Shown: positions 1-13,930, numbered from the stretch's first letter. The stretch is DNA of 64,000 bases from Nansenia antarctica (GCA_963989245.1 OZ022340.1:49958054-50022053), one strand, 5' to 3'. The notes: a model not told the origin generated them from the sequence alone. Made by a program: numbers and translations.

Positions 1-261
1 CCTGCGTGATTTACTTAATTCATTATGAAGTACATAATACATTATCAAGATAATTCTATAAAAAAAAAGCATAAAAAATAAGAATTTGTATTTGTATTTA
101 GTAATTTCAGACTCAACTTCTATCAGTCTAAGAAAAACAAATAAACTGTTTCCACAGTGATTGCGATCCTTATCTCAGTCATTATTTCGGACAGGCATAT
201 CGGGGTCAATGGCGGTGAGTCAATAAAAGCAGTGATGAGGGATTCTTCTTGGCTGTGGTGG
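1..261. other. AT-rich unannotated sequence
   Basis: No gene, RNA or recognisable repeat family is visible here. The sequence is AT-rich up to about position 200 and then runs into the G-rich satellite. Confidence 0.4.
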
Positions 262-632
262 TGAGGCTGGGGAAGGGAGGCTGGGGAAGGGAGGCTGGAG
301 AAGGGAGGCTGGGGAAGGGAGGCTGGAGAAGGGAGGCTGGGGAAGGGAGGCTGGGGAAGGGAGGCTGAGGAAGGGAGGCTGGGGAAGGGAGGCTGGGGAA
401 GGGAGGCTGGGGAAGGGAGGCTGGGGAAGGGAGGCTGAGGAAGGGAGGCTGAGGAAGGGAGGCTGGGGAAGGGAGGCTGAGGAAGGGAGGCTGGGGAAGG
501 GAGGCTGGGGAAGGGAGGCTGAGGAAGGGAGGCTGGGGAAGGGAGGCTGGGGAAGGGAGGCTGGGGAAGGGAGGCTGAGGAAGGGAGGCTGGGGAAGGGA
601 GGCTGGGGAAGGGAGGCTGGGGACGTGCGGTG
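262..632. repeat. 14-bp G-rich minisatellite
   Basis: About 26 head-to-tail copies of a 14-bp unit, GGCTGGGGAAGGGA, with a common GGCTGAGG variant. The plus strand is purine-rich, with repeated GGGG and GGG runs that could support G-quadruplexes. Long open frames across it (a Pro/Ser/Leu-rich heptad-like peptide on the minus strand) are artefacts of the periodicity. Confidence 0.9.
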
Positions 633-841
633 ACTTTTCCTTTCCTTTTCCAGTAAAGCAGCTGTGGTGAGGTGGCCTGGTCACTGCTGCTGCTGGCTCC
701 GCCCCCGCGGCTGAACAGCACGTTCTCCAGACCTGGCGCCGTGCCAACCCAAACACCCTCCGTGCCTTCCCCTGACCCCACGACCCTTCCTCTGCACCCT
801 GACGTCACACGCACACAGCTGCATCCCAAAAACAGAGTAGC

Positions 842-982
842 GAGAGAGAGAGTGCGTGTGCGCGCGTGTGTGTGTGTTGTGTGTGCGCGCGTGTTTGTGT
901 GTGCGCGTGTTTGTGTGTGCGCGTGTGTGTGTTTTTGTGTGCGTGTGTGTGTTTGTGTGTGTGTGTGCGTGTGTGTGTGTGT

Positions 983-1032
<50 letters not shown>
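842..1032. repeat. (TG)n microsatellite with GCGTGT interruptions
   Basis: About 190 bp of alternating TG/CG dinucleotides, strongly alternating purine-pyrimidine and so a possible Z-DNA former. Cys/Val and His/Thr open frames over it are not genes. Confidence 0.95.
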
Positions 1033-1033
<1 letters not shown>

Positions 1034-1779
1034 TGTGGCAAGGGGCACCTGACCCCTCCCTCGTTCGGCCACTTGGAGGATCTTCAAGGACATGGTGACC
1101 CTGCAGCAGCAGAAATAGACAGAAAGTTCCCTCGCAAAAAGTTGCCTTGGAGCATGGAACATGATTCTGCCCAGTCACCCGTCCCCCCCTGTCCCCCCCC
1201 CCCCCCCCTCCCCCACACCCTCCTCTCATGAGAAGAGAACAGAAGGGTTGTATTGAGTTTATATCTCCAGCTGGGTCGGTCAGCTTTCCTCTGGGACAAT
1301 GTGAGGATATGAGTGTTTGATGACAAGATACGATAAGAAACTGAGGGAGGCGAGAAAGGGGTGAGGGGTGAGGGGGGGGGGCAAGGCAACACTTTTCTGT
1401 TTTTTGCCACGGTCCCAGTCTTTCTGTTTCTTTTTTAGCTCTGAGAAAAAAAAGACCCCAAATAGAACTAATCCACTTAGTATCTTTGACTGTGGCGACT
1501 GTGTGACTGTGGCGACTGTGTGTGAATGTGTCAGTGGATGTGTGAATCCCAGAGCTCAGTCTGTCTGTCTGTCTGCACTGCCAATATGAAGAATGGCCTG
1601 GTCAAAGCCAGTCTTTCCTCACTCTCTTGTTTCCTTCTACTGAAAAACTCAATATAAACTCTTTACGATTGTTTAGGAGATTTTTATGGACTCGTTGGCC
1701 CCTTGAATGACTTTGGCTGTAAGACTTACTAACTGTTTACATTTGACCGGCTTTGTGGTTTCCATTTTCAACCTCTATA
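1033..1779. other. No gene seen; short homopolymer tracts
   Basis: Contains a C-tract near 1185-1210, a G-tract near 1371-1381 and a short GTCT repeat near 1560. No coding exon or known transposon is recognised. Confidence 0.4.
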
Positions 1780-1957
1780 GGTCACTGTGTGGAAATACTT
1801 CTCATTCTCATGCCCTCGAACATTCTGGGCACAGCTTACACAACCGTAGCATCATTCTTATAATACCTGGTCACTGTGTGGAAATACTTCTCATTCTCAT
1901 GCCCTCGAACATTCTGGGCACAGCTTACACAACCGTAGCATCATTCTTATAATACCT
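1780..1957. repeat. Two tandem copies of an 89-bp unit
   Basis: The 89-bp stretch starting GGTCACTGTGTGGAAATACT at 1780 is repeated immediately at 1869 with no difference seen by eye. It is probably a recent local duplication with no gene content. Confidence 0.9.
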
Positions 1958-2041
1958 CACAGACCTACAGCACTAGAAGAAGAAGCCCCTCTCCTCATAG
2001 GAAATGAATAGAGCTCATGGTCAGCTGATCAGTCTTTCTTG

Positions 2042-2068
2042 TTTCCCGGGGGGGGGGGGGGGGGGGGC
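2042..2068. repeat. Poly-G tract
   Basis: An uninterrupted run of about 20 G residues, a simple repeat prone to slippage and assembly error. Confidence 0.9.
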
Positions 2069-2512
2069 AGAGTCAGTGATGAGCAAACACACCTCCCTGT
2101 GAGAGAGCATCTTATCTGCCCCTGAAGTCCACATCAAGGCCTCTGGTCTACCCTACCGAAACAATGGCCTCAGGAATCCTGCTCTCTGTTCCACGAAGAA
2201 TTAGGTGGCAATTTAGATAACCCATATCTCACTGTCTAGACACACACACAGACAAAGTAACCACTTCTTGAAAGAATGCAGTGTGAACATCTATTGGAAA
2301 ACGGCTGTCTCTAAGTCACACGGTAAACAAGTCATTAAGGAATTCGGATTGTTTAGTGGGCTTTGGGGTATACAACTCTTAGATTAAGCGTTTGCTTTCC
2401 CCCAAGGTACATAGGAGATCTTGAAATGATTGCACAGCACAATGTAAATGATTCTAACCAGCGGAACATGTGCTGTGCTGTATCTAAGAGCTGTGGTATA
2501 GGAGGCAGAATC

Positions 2513-4263
<1,751 letters not shown>

Positions 4264-4512
4264 GGCGGCTGTGGCGCAGGAGGTAGAGCCGCCGTCTAAT
4301 GATGGCAAGGTTGGCAGATCGGCGGTTCGAGCCCCGGCTGGCCACATGTCGAAGTGTCCTTGGGCCAGACACTGAACCCCCAAATTGCTCCCACTGAGCG
4401 GGCCGGCGCCTTGCATGGTAGATTACCGCCATTGGTGTGTGAATGAATGGGTGAATGAGAGGCCGTTGTAAAGCGCTTTGGATAAAGGCCGCTATATAAG
4501 TGCAGTCCATTT
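4264..4512 (+). mobile_element. tRNA-derived SINE
   Basis: The head looks like a tRNA gene. It has an A box TGGCGCAGGAGG at 4272-4283, matching TRGYNNARNNGG, and a B box GGTTCGAGCCC at 4324-4334 with one mismatch to the consensus. The body includes the fish-SINE segment with GTGTCCTTGGGCCAGACAC. The 3' end reads AGCGCTTTGGATAAAGGCCG then CTATATAAGTGCAGTCCATT, shared with several fish LINE/SINE tails. Family name not assigned. Confidence 0.85.
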
Positions 4513-5309
4513 ACCGCTGTGACCCTTGAACCTAACCAAATGTCAATTTGCACAGGATTACTATTATCACAGGACTTCTGTAATCAGAGAAACACGGTAG
4601 GTAATTGGCGGCGGAGTTTTTCACTGACATGGCCGATTCGCACGGGATTAAGAACACAGACGACCTCCGGAATTATTCCAAATCACCCGAGGTCACCGCA
4701 TAACGCTAGTCCCGTGAGAGTCGGGCGTAACACATATTATGTGGTTGAAAAAATAGTACATTAGTACACTTTTATTAACAAATCTGCTTTTTAAATATGT
4801 TAATCATGGAGACTTTATCCTCCAGGCCTGGAAGCGGGGTCAAAGGTCACGTCTGCTCGGTAAAAGTGCTGCTGTCTGCAGGAAACGGGCCCTGCATGAG
4901 AAGAAGCCCAAAACATCATCAAGCAAAACACAATCAGACCACTGCAGATAAAAAAGGAAATGCACTGAAGGAGAGAAATAACAGGATATTCAGACCCGAT
5001 AACAATAGTGTTGTTGACCCCCCCCCCCCCCCCAGCTTTAACATGACCAAGTCAGGAAAGATACTGATCTGTACTCTCTGGTAATTTTCTGCTGATTTGG
5101 GAGAAACTTTTCTTAGCGGTTAGAGAGTTTGATTTAGAGGGATCAGCTGAGTTCCTCTAACACAACCCCTTTAATGATTCATTAACAAACAGGGGTGTTA
5201 AAGAAGGGATGAGGTGTGAAGTCAGGCCAATCATCGTGGGCAAATGGTGAGCAACGGGTTTGAATACAAAACATTGTTGTTAAAGCTTAACTCAATGTTC
5301 ATTGGTGGG

Positions 5310-5446
5310 GGTGGGGCAGGGGAGGCTGGTGGAGGCAGACATCGGAGGACGGGCTCATTGTAATGCATGGAATGGAATGAGGAACGGTATCAAACATGCA
5401 TAACGAGCCCCGTCCTCCGGTGTCTACCTCCACCAGCCTCCCCTGG
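5310..5446. mobile_element. Palindromic MITE, copy 1
   Basis: Ends AGGGGAGGCTGGTGGAGG and CCTCCACCAGCCTCCCCT are perfect inverted repeats. The interior also folds back around GAATGGAATGAGGAACGGTATC. Related copies lie at about 9350-9478 and 21346-21465. Similar palindromic repeats are common in salmonid genomes (general knowledge, not searched). Confidence 0.8.
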
Positions 5447-5939
5447 GGTAGGGGGTAGATAAACGTTTCAAATAGTCTTTCTGAAAACTCTCTATTCTTC
5501 TCGCCCAGCAAACCAGTTACATAATCCCTTGGCTTGTTGCATTCAGAGTGACGGGGGGAACATGCCGATCTTTGGTAAACATGACTAGGAACTATAAACA
5601 GCTCTGCTGCAGTGACAAAGGGAAATTAAACAGCTCAGCTAAAAGCACGCAACACTAGCTTGGTGCTTATACTGGCTGCAACTTGTGGAAGTTGCACCTC
5701 TTCAAATGAGAAAGCTAGTGCCAGCTATTTTAACATCGTAAAAAAGCCCTTGAGTCAGATGCCAGATTAACACCTGCCCCACCCTAAAAGAAACCCACAA
5801 GCCCTGTCAATCTAATGAGGTTGACAAACCTCACTTCCCCCACCGTGACCCGCCTTACCTACTCATACTACCTCACGCTGAATAAGAGACGAAAGGTGCG
5901 AAAAAGAGAGAATTACTTGTGGTGACTGTCTTTTGTCGT

Positions 5940-5971
5940 GAGAGGAGCTCTGGTTTCCCATAAACCCCAGC
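5940..5971. repeat. Left arm of a perfect 32-bp inverted repeat
   Basis: The 32 bp beginning GAGAGGAGCTCTGGTTTCCC recur exactly as the reverse complement at 6419-6450, 447 bp away. Confidence 0.9.
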
Positions 5972-6418
5972 ACAAACACAAGAAAATTTGTTTTGTTTTC
6001 TAAATCAGCATTTGAACATTTCCATTGACTTTTTCAAGGCACATGTGTGATGTCTACTGTAAATGTCATCTATAGTAAGCGTCTTACCTTGGGGTCGTTG
6101 TACAAGCCTGTGTCTAAGAGTTCTATATCTGCATGTAAGTTCAGCTTCGTGGTTTAAGTGCAATGTGCTGAATAGACGTGTCTGTCAATGGCTCAATGCA
6201 TTCTGAACCCAGTCTGCATTCTGCTCCAAGGGTACGACAGACCGGTTGACAGAACTGCCTCTCTACCCCATTTTGCTCAGTAGCTCTACATGTTACAGGT
6301 GAAAGCATTGTCTATTGTACTTCAAGGGCACCTTAAGCTCTTCCTATGCCAAGTATACTTACAGTATACGGTACCTTTGCCAAAGACAGCCCAAGGACAC
6401 GGGTGAGCGGGTCAGGGA

Positions 6419-6450
6419 GCTGGGGTTTATGGGAAACCAGAGCTCCTCTC
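6419..6450. repeat. Right arm of a perfect 32-bp inverted repeat
   Basis: Exact reverse complement of 5940-5971. No larger element is recognised around it. Confidence 0.9.
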
Positions 6451-8700
6451 CCAACGCGCAGGGTCGTCTGCAGCCCTGCACACACGGAGCGAGCTCGCGG
6501 GCCTCGTAAAGCCGCGGCTACCGCCAGCCGCTGCCTCGCTAGTGTAAATATTTCACCTCTCATCGAAATGCTCTCCCTTTTTTTCACTGGCACAAAGAGC
6601 GGCTGGGGCCTCTAACACAACAAGGCTTTTGTCCTCCCACAAAGTCCGGTCCCTGGTTCTCATTACTCGACATCAGCCCTTTTATTTCACAGGTGTGCCT
6701 CGGTGTCTGCGACCGCCCGCCTTTTAAGCCCCCTTTATTTTGTCAGTGTGTCATTGTCCCTGCTCACTGCACCAGGGAATGACACCCGCTTGTGACTCAG
6801 TGACAGTCAATGGGGTTTGTCTGTCTGGGGCTGGGGAGGGTTTTGGGGGACTGGGAGGTGGAGAGGGGCTGGGGGGGGGGCATCATTAAAGTTCCAATGT
6901 GTGTGTCATGGACTTGGCGGGGGACATGGCGGGGGGAGGGGGGGGGTTGTTTTGGGCAGGGGGCATCCTTAAAGGCCCCCAGTGTGAGACATGAACAATG
7001 GCCACCTCCTCTCCCTGGACTCCTGTGACCTCGTCTCAGCTATTCAATGAGAGGGGACACCAGTAATGTGTGACTGTGTCTGGCACTGAACGCATGAGTC
7101 AAATAAAACAAAGTCATTCCTTGTTTCAATCAGTTCAAAGTTAGATGGATAATAAAGTAAAACCACCATAACATATCTGAGACTCAAGGACATCTGTGTG
7201 TCAGCTTGTTGTATTGTGCAAAAGCCCAGTGCAACTTAAACGCAACGTGAATTACATAACAAACAACAAATGAAAGCATGCCGTTTTGTAAAAATGCGGA
7301 GTTTCAATGTGTGAGTTTCAATGTGTGAGTGCATTGTGAAACGGCTAGCGTGTCAATCGAAAAAGAAAGACAAAAAGCAAGGCGTACATACTGTACTGGA
7401 GGTGGCAAAACTCTAAATGTGACGAGGAAGAGAGTGTTTGTGAACTGCAAACCGCTTTTCTGCATTTGCCTCTTGTCTGAGTTTCCTTCCAGTCACTGCC
7501 ACACACTGAGTAGCCGGCGAAGCCACTCAACAACAAACCCAGCGACCACCCTGGCCAACCATGTACCACCTCTCCCTCTGTTTCCTCAGGAAATGCCCCA
7601 GGTCACGGCTGTTTTGAAACCATCGGTGAGGTTCTCGTTTTAAGAGCTGTGTTGTGTTGTTTACCTCAACTGCATGTAATACCCATTAAAAAGAAGCTAA
7701 TATAATATAATAGCCCTAATAATAATAATCCTTTTAATTGTATATCATCCTGGTATGTTGTATATGTATGCAAATACAAAACAAAACCAAATGTATTTGA
7801 GAGAGAGAGAGATGGAGCGTGGGCCTGTGTAGACAGAACGTTGGCTGTGCAGCAACATGAAAGGTTTCCTCGAAGCGCATCCAAGTCCCACAGCTCCTCC
7901 TGACACACCGGCACACGCTGGAGGCTGTCGCCTTTCAAGATCTGCAGCGGAGCGTCTCTCCCACTCTCTTAACCTCTCATCACCGCCTCATTCATTCCCA
8001 CACATTAGCGTACAGCTCTATCCAACGCCCAGCCGCACTTGTATAGTGTGAGAATTCAGATTCAGTGAATTTCAATGACTTCAGCTACTAAACACATCCA
8101 TACAAACAAGAAGAACATCCGCAGAAACGTGCGCTGACATGGCACCGTGGTCATAAGGGAATAATGTGAAGATTAATTAAACATGGAAATGTGGGAATGA
8201 ACCATTCACTCAGTCATTCACAAGTTATTCATCTTTACTGACACTGCACCATTCACAGAACCTCATCAGCACACAACCACTATCAGATAAGAGATAATAA
8301 ATAAGAGATAATAAATAATTGATGACCCAGAGACAAAGGAGATAGATAAACTCATTAAGGACCTTCTTTGAAGAGAGACACCCGTGGATACGGACAGTCG
8401 GCCAACTAGGTCAGCTATTTGTAGAACTGGATAGAGAGAGAGGAAGGGTTCACAGGGAACGGTCAGTCCTAGGGGACAGTCTTGGGAGACGGTTGACTTT
8501 GGACCCCTAGGACTAATGCACAGTACCCCTCATCAACTCAGGCTGTTACAGTAACATACACAAAAAGGTTCCTCTGAACAGTCTCTACGTTGAACCCACG
8601 TCATCTAGTAACTGGGTTTCAAATGGTCTCGTGAGAGGCCAGATTTGTTTTTCTTATGAGGACCGATATAGATGATAGATGGTATACTGTAGAATCTAGA
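6451..8700. other. Intergenic, nothing recognised
   Basis: Contains G-rich patches at about 6800-6970 and a short GA run near 7800. No exon, RNA gene or named transposon is supported. Confidence 0.35.
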
Positions 8701-8960
8701 CGATTCACTTAGTTAAACAAATGTACTTGTTGTAAGTGGCTTTGGATAAAAGCGTCTGCTAAATGTCTAAAAGGCAATGTAAACGTCACGTTAATGCCTA
8801 GGGTTCTATTTTCAGCTGGCGCAGAGCGCAGAGGCGTTTTGTGTCGGCGGTATCACATGCGCTGAAAACGTGCGGTGAAAACGTGCGCCATCACGTGCAC
8901 TGAAAGAACTATGACCTTGAAAATAGCACTTACACACTTAGCGTCATCGCCGACATCCAT
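8701..8960. mobile_element. Fish SINE/DNA-element fragment with GTAAGTGGCTTTGGATAAAA tail
   Basis: Positions 8735-8765 carry the common fish motif of a GCTTTGGATAAAAGCGTCTGC type. It is followed at 8766-8807 by a 42-bp segment that recurs exactly, inverted, at 11523-11564. Family not assigned. Confidence 0.55.
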
Positions 8961-9349
8961 TGCCAGCACTTGTTTTTTTACGCTGTAAAAAATATCGGCC
9001 CTAATGTTCTTTGGATGGCCATGATGAAGTCAGGCATGTTGAACACTGGAACACACCTTCACTCAACTCATCCATCTTTTCAACATATCCTCAAATTCTG
9101 CGCTGATCGTCAAATTCAACACGAAAGTCCAATGTGAGAGACAGCTACATAATATAGTACACCATCATAACCAGCTCCTACTGGGATACCAGCGCCCATC
9201 CAGTCAGTCATTCATCTTCATCTTATGCAGTTTCTTAGAAGACCACTGAGGTGTCACGACTTTTATCCGGAATGTTCCAGAGGCCTACAGAGAAGGTCTA
9301 GCCCTAAACGCTATACTGTCCTAATGTACTGTCCTGCTGTATGGCCTGT

Positions 9350-9478
9350 TGTACACCATGGAATCAAATAAGGAACGGTATTAAACAACAAGTTATTTGA
9401 TACCTTTTCCCGATTCCCTTCCATGCATTACAATGAGGCCCGTCCTCCCATTTCTACCTCCACCGAGCCTCCCCTGGT
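9350..9478. mobile_element. Palindromic MITE, copy 2 (divergent)
   Basis: The right part matches the 5310-5446 element: an ATTACAATGAGGCCCGTCCT-type segment followed by CTACCTCCACC and GAGCCTCCCCT. The left part is more diverged. Confidence 0.65.
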
Positions 9479-10640
9479 GTACACACGGGTTCCAAGAGCA
9501 ACATGTGCGCGGCAGGTCCCGCTGCGTTCGTCCCTGGGTCTCTCCAGCATGTTAACAACTCACACATGTGAGGGGAAGGTTGATGTTCCTCCAGCGAGCT
9601 CCGGGTTAGGAACGCGGGACAGCTTGTTAAAACCACTGGCATCCAAACATCTCTCTCTTCACCCTCTGCTCCCCATCCAACCAACCCGTCCCCCGTCCCC
9701 CCGCAAAAAGCCTTTCCAATAAAACCCCATTTTAAACATACTGTAGGCACCCCCCCCGGCATCTTTCAACATCGTTTAACGACGACGACCGCCCGTTGGC
9801 AGTGATTAACGAGAGCATCTGTCTGATGAGGGGAGGATCAAGTAGAAACATGTGATTCACATGAAACAAGGAAGATCGGTGGGAAAAAAGACGTCGATAA
9901 TTTGTTGAAATGAAAATAATAAATAAGGACATCAGGATATGGTAAACCGTCCAAAAGGATCAGACACAAAAAATACAGTGGTCTCAATATGGCTAATGAT
10001 AACAGCTACCATATGTTCAAACAAACAGCCGTCTCAACATTGATCCGTCTCGCTTGACTCAATTTAGACAGATTGTCAAAATAAACACGGGGGAGGACAC
10101 CGTGGCATGGCCGAAATGGCATGTTATTCATCGCAGAGGGGCTATCAACAAAGACTGTAAGCCAATAGGTGGCGAGTGGTTTAATTCCATGTCGTCCTCT
10201 GTGGATGAGGTAGGATTTGGAGGTAGGATCTGGAACGGGTTGATTTAAACCCTCCCTGCTGGGTTGGACGGCCCGAACGCGCAAGGCTGTTGCAGGGATA
10301 CAGTTACAAAGTGCACAGGGGGCCAGACAGGAGTTTGGAAAGAATATACTCCTTGTCTCCTGAATATGTTTTACAGTGGAATACCTTACACCGCTCCACA
10401 GCCGCACGGTAACAGCAGAAACAGTGGGGTGTGTTGGGGGTGTCGGGGTCCCCCTGGTCGCCATGTGTCGGACCCCGTCACCATGACGCCTTTAAGAGTT
10501 ACTGTACGCACCGTCGCCGATGGCAACTGGGCCCCACACAGCTGTTCCTCATCTTTGATGCCTGTCGGTTTTCTAACACGTACCTAGTTGTCATGACGCA
10601 TGATGGAGGAGAGACAGCCACCGACCGCTACCGACCGCAG

Positions 10641-10699
10641 CCTAGAGGAGGTAGTAACAGCCTAGAGGAGGTAGTAACAGCTTAGAGGAGGTAGTAACC
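10641..10699. repeat. Three tandem 20-bp repeats
   Basis: CCTAGAGGAGGTAGTAACAG occurs twice in a row from 10641, followed by a third copy with two or three changes. Confidence 0.9.
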
Positions 10700-10734
10700 C
10701 GACCTGCCCTGGTGTAGAGGACGCAGGGTGGATG

Positions 10735-10885
10735 GAGCGGGAGAGGGGAGGGGGGGCGGGGGGGTGAGGGTGAGGGGAGGGACGGGAAGGTGAGGGGAGG
10801 GGAGGGAGAGGGAGGGGGCAGGGAGGGGAGGGAGGGAGAAGGGGAGGGAGGGAGGGGGCAGGGAGGAGGGAAGGAGGGAGGGAGA
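10735..10885. repeat. GGGGA-rich purine tract
   Basis: About 150 bp of imperfect GGGAGGG motifs on the plus strand, with G-quadruplex or triplex potential. The Pro/Ser/Leu frame on the other strand is not a gene. Confidence 0.85.
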
Positions 10886-11429
10886 TTTACAGATGTCTAG
10901 CTTCAAGCCCATAATTACTCCAGCCCAACACGCCTGAATGTTCCGACTCCAGACAAGTTGCTGATCTTTTCTCTCTTAAAACACAGTGAAGTGTGCGCTC
11001 CAGATTGCGTTGGTCCTAATGGGCTCCAGAGAGAGTGGATGTGAGAGTCAGCCAGGAACAACACAGCCGCAAAAAGGGCAGGGCAATTCACTTCCTGTAC
11101 TCGGGTTGGGGGTTATCACAGAAACAAGCTGCAACGATCAAATTCCCGCTGCGCCAATAACGCCGGTTTTCAATTATAGTCTTCCAACCAAGTCATCATC
11201 ACGCAGACTGTGGCCTTTGTCAGATGAAACCGCTCAGCGGAGTCTCCAGGCAAGCAAGTTCACCAGATTGACGTGACCTCTGACCCCATTACGGACTGCG
11301 ACAGAGACACACTCTCTACGCTTGATGACGTTGAGCGAATGCAGGATCGCACTCGTTTGTTTTTGTAAGAGTGTAAGATTCAGGCTGAATGGGTGAGTTT
11401 CCCGCACACAATTTAGGTTTAGACCAATA

Positions 11430-11675
11430 ATAACATTAATATATGCCATTTAGCTGACGCTTTTATCCAAAGCGACTTACTGCGCTTGAGTTGCATGAGT
11501 TGCATACGCACCTGCGCCAGAAAGAACCCTAGGCATTAACGTGACGTTTACATTGCCTTTTAGAAAAAAGCGGCGCTTGAGTTGCATGAGTTGCATACGG
11601 TGCTTTGAGTTGCATTTCATGTACGAAAGGCGCTCTATAAATAAAGCTTTACTTACTTACTTACTTACTTACTTA
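11430..11675. mobile_element. SINE/DNA-element fragments with (ACTT)n tail
   Basis: Starts with the fish motif CATTTAGCTGACGCTTTTAT and the adjoining CCAAAGCGACTTAC. It includes the 42-bp segment shared in inverted orientation with 8766-8807. It ends GGCGCTCTATAAATAAAGCT followed by six to seven ACTT repeats, a LINE/SINE-type 3' end. Confidence 0.65.
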
Positions 11676-13382
11676 CATGACTGTGAATGCATACAAGCGT
11701 TGTTGTTAGCACCATGCTCGACCAGCTGAGCCACAGGGTTCCATCGTCAGAGCTGACTGACCGTCGAAGCTGTATTGTAATCTAGGGATTAGCTTTAATC
11801 TGTCCAAGAAACAAAACAACCCAAAGAGTAAATATAAGGCTTTAAACATTGTGAATCTGTTCAAGTTGTCTATTATAGTGGGAAAGCTCAACATCCCTCT
11901 CTCTCTTTTATAAGAGACGGCGTACTACAAGAAACCAGAGATGGCAAAACAATAGTTTTGGTTTGGGCTAAGTACAGGATCAGTGGAACATGTATGACGG
12001 AGCCTCTGTGATGGTCTGTGTAACCCAAACAGACCGCTGGTTCGCCCCGAAGCGGGCCCACATCGCGCTCTCACAGCACGCTCATAATGAAGGGGTTTGG
12101 GTTCCGTTTTTAGGGAAAAGCTATGAAACAATATAGGGAGCGTATATTTAACATGTATTTAACGTACGGGGCGAGGGAGATGAATGATGACAGGAAGTGG
12201 GAGGGTCTGGTGATTTCTGGGACGCTTGAAGTTTTCAAACTCGATAGATTTGTTTATTCCCATGCAGAGAGATTCATTTTTTAATGTCATCACTTTAAAT
12301 CCTCGGACGGATTACGAAAGGATTACGAAAGTGCCTTTAATTAGAAATGCGGTCCGAGAATCAATCTTCTTGTTGACTTGTTGGTTTGATTAAATGCATT
12401 TCTGTTGTGTGGAGTCCCACTGAGTTATTAGGACATATTTGTTTTGTATATCTTATTGTGGTATTGCAGACAAGATGAGGAAGGAAGGTCCGACTAATCC
12501 TATCGTACTTTAGAAGTGGCTATCCGCCCGTCTCCGCCGCAACACCAAGCTAGTTGAGCCAAGTGCATTCTCACACGTAAACATCCCTTCCATCTAGCTC
12601 TGACTGACACAACACTGCAGGCCTACATATCCTGAGGAACCGCTACTCCTATTCCATCATATAACTCACTCGATCCGTCAAGCGTCGGGAACGAGAGTGC
12701 TGGTTTCCATCTTATGTGCTCATTTAAAACAATCTAAAAAGGCGTGGAGTGGAGAGAACCCAACAAAAAAAAGAAAGACAAATTAAATAGTCTCAGTGTA
12801 GTCACGCTACACTGCATCCAACTTGGCTTGTGGAAGGCCGTATCGGCGTATCACAACGCTTCAAATGAACCACCAACAAAAACAAAAGAATGAGAGGAAG
12901 AAAAGGAACCACTCGGCGGGGTCAGGCTGTCTGTAGTCTAGCCTCAGGCCTTATCACACCCTCAACAGATTAATCCTCCATCTAGGAAGCTAGCTGGCAG
13001 CTGCTCCAGTCTGGCTTACGTTTGGTACTGTAGGCCCTACTTTATGGGGTGTGTTTTTAGTGGAGGTGAAAAAGTTATACAATGGAGTGTGGAGTAGGGA
13101 TATTTGTGGTGATTGGGTCTAGGAGGGTGTAGTAGGTAGAGCTATTGAATATAAGACAATGGACGTGTAATAGGGGTTATTTTTAACCCTTACGTGAAAT
13201 ATCCTGGAATTGCTTTACATCACCTATTAGGTCATAGAACATTCATGAATTTTCCCACAAAGACAAATCAGCGATACTCTGCTAATTGTCTGCCTGTACA
13301 AAGCTTTCTTAAAGACACTGTTACACTGACCCTTACGCCCTCCCTCAGTGACTAACACACAGATGATACCACATCATGGTTT
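11676..13382. other. Intergenic, nothing recognised
   Basis: No coding exon, RNA gene or transposon is visible. Confidence 0.35.
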
Positions 13383-13582
13383 GGCATGGTTTATACAGGA
13401 TACTCTTCCTGCATAGGGAGAGGGGAGAGTGTTCCCTGAGACCGTACACTACCAGTCAAAAGTTTGGACAAAGTTTTCAGTTGAATGGGGAAGTGTGTCC
13501 AAACTTTTGACTGGTACTGTACGGTCTCAGGAAACACTCTCCTCTCTCCCTATGGAGGAAGGGTATGCTGTGTAAACCATGC
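13383..13582. repeat. Large imperfect palindrome (about 85-bp arms) with a Tc1-type core
   Basis: The left arm from GGCATGGTTTATACAGGATA at 13383 pairs with the right arm ending CTGTGTAAACCATGCC at 13582. The inner arms contain CCAGTCAAAAGTTTGGACA and its complement, a motif found in Tc1-like elements of many vertebrates. The loop is about 15-25 nt. It is most likely a palindromic MITE. Transcribed, it would form a long hairpin. Confidence 0.8.
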
Positions 13583-13756
13583 CAGCACATACCAACATAT
13601 TACCTCAGGGCTGGATCTCGTTAGAGCCGGAGTTTACCACAAAGGAAGGAAAGGACAATTTCAGAAAATGTATTCAAACTCTTAACATTGACCAGGGGAA
13701 ACCCAAACCTGGAGAGGGACCTAGAGACATTCCCGCAGTAGAAAGCTGGATTTTCC

Positions 13757-13781
13757 CCATCATCATCATCATCATCATCAC
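13757..13781. repeat. (ATC)n microsatellite
   Basis: About eight CAT/ATC trinucleotides. Confidence 0.85.
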
Positions 13782-13856
13782 ATCACATGAAAAGAGTCCG
13801 GCAGTTTATCATTTCGTTCTGTATTCCACCCACATACCACATGCTTGCTTTCCCAC

Positions 13857-13857
<1 letters not shown>

Positions 13858-13903
<46 letters not shown>

Positions 13904-13930
13904 GTGTGACCGTGTGTGTGGGAGTGTGTG
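13858..13930. repeat. (TG)n microsatellite
   Basis: About 55 bp of uninterrupted TG followed by decayed TG/GTGTGA sequence. Confidence 0.95.

Noticed and set aside
206..1231. Several long open frames (up to 318 codons) on both strands
   Set aside because: They run through the 14-bp satellite and the TG repeat. Their peptides are periodic Pro/Ser/Leu, His/Thr or Cys/Val, with no domain and no splice logic.
4264..4340. A functional tRNA gene
   Set aside because: It has A and B boxes but no proper cloverleaf or acceptor stem, and it continues into a SINE body.
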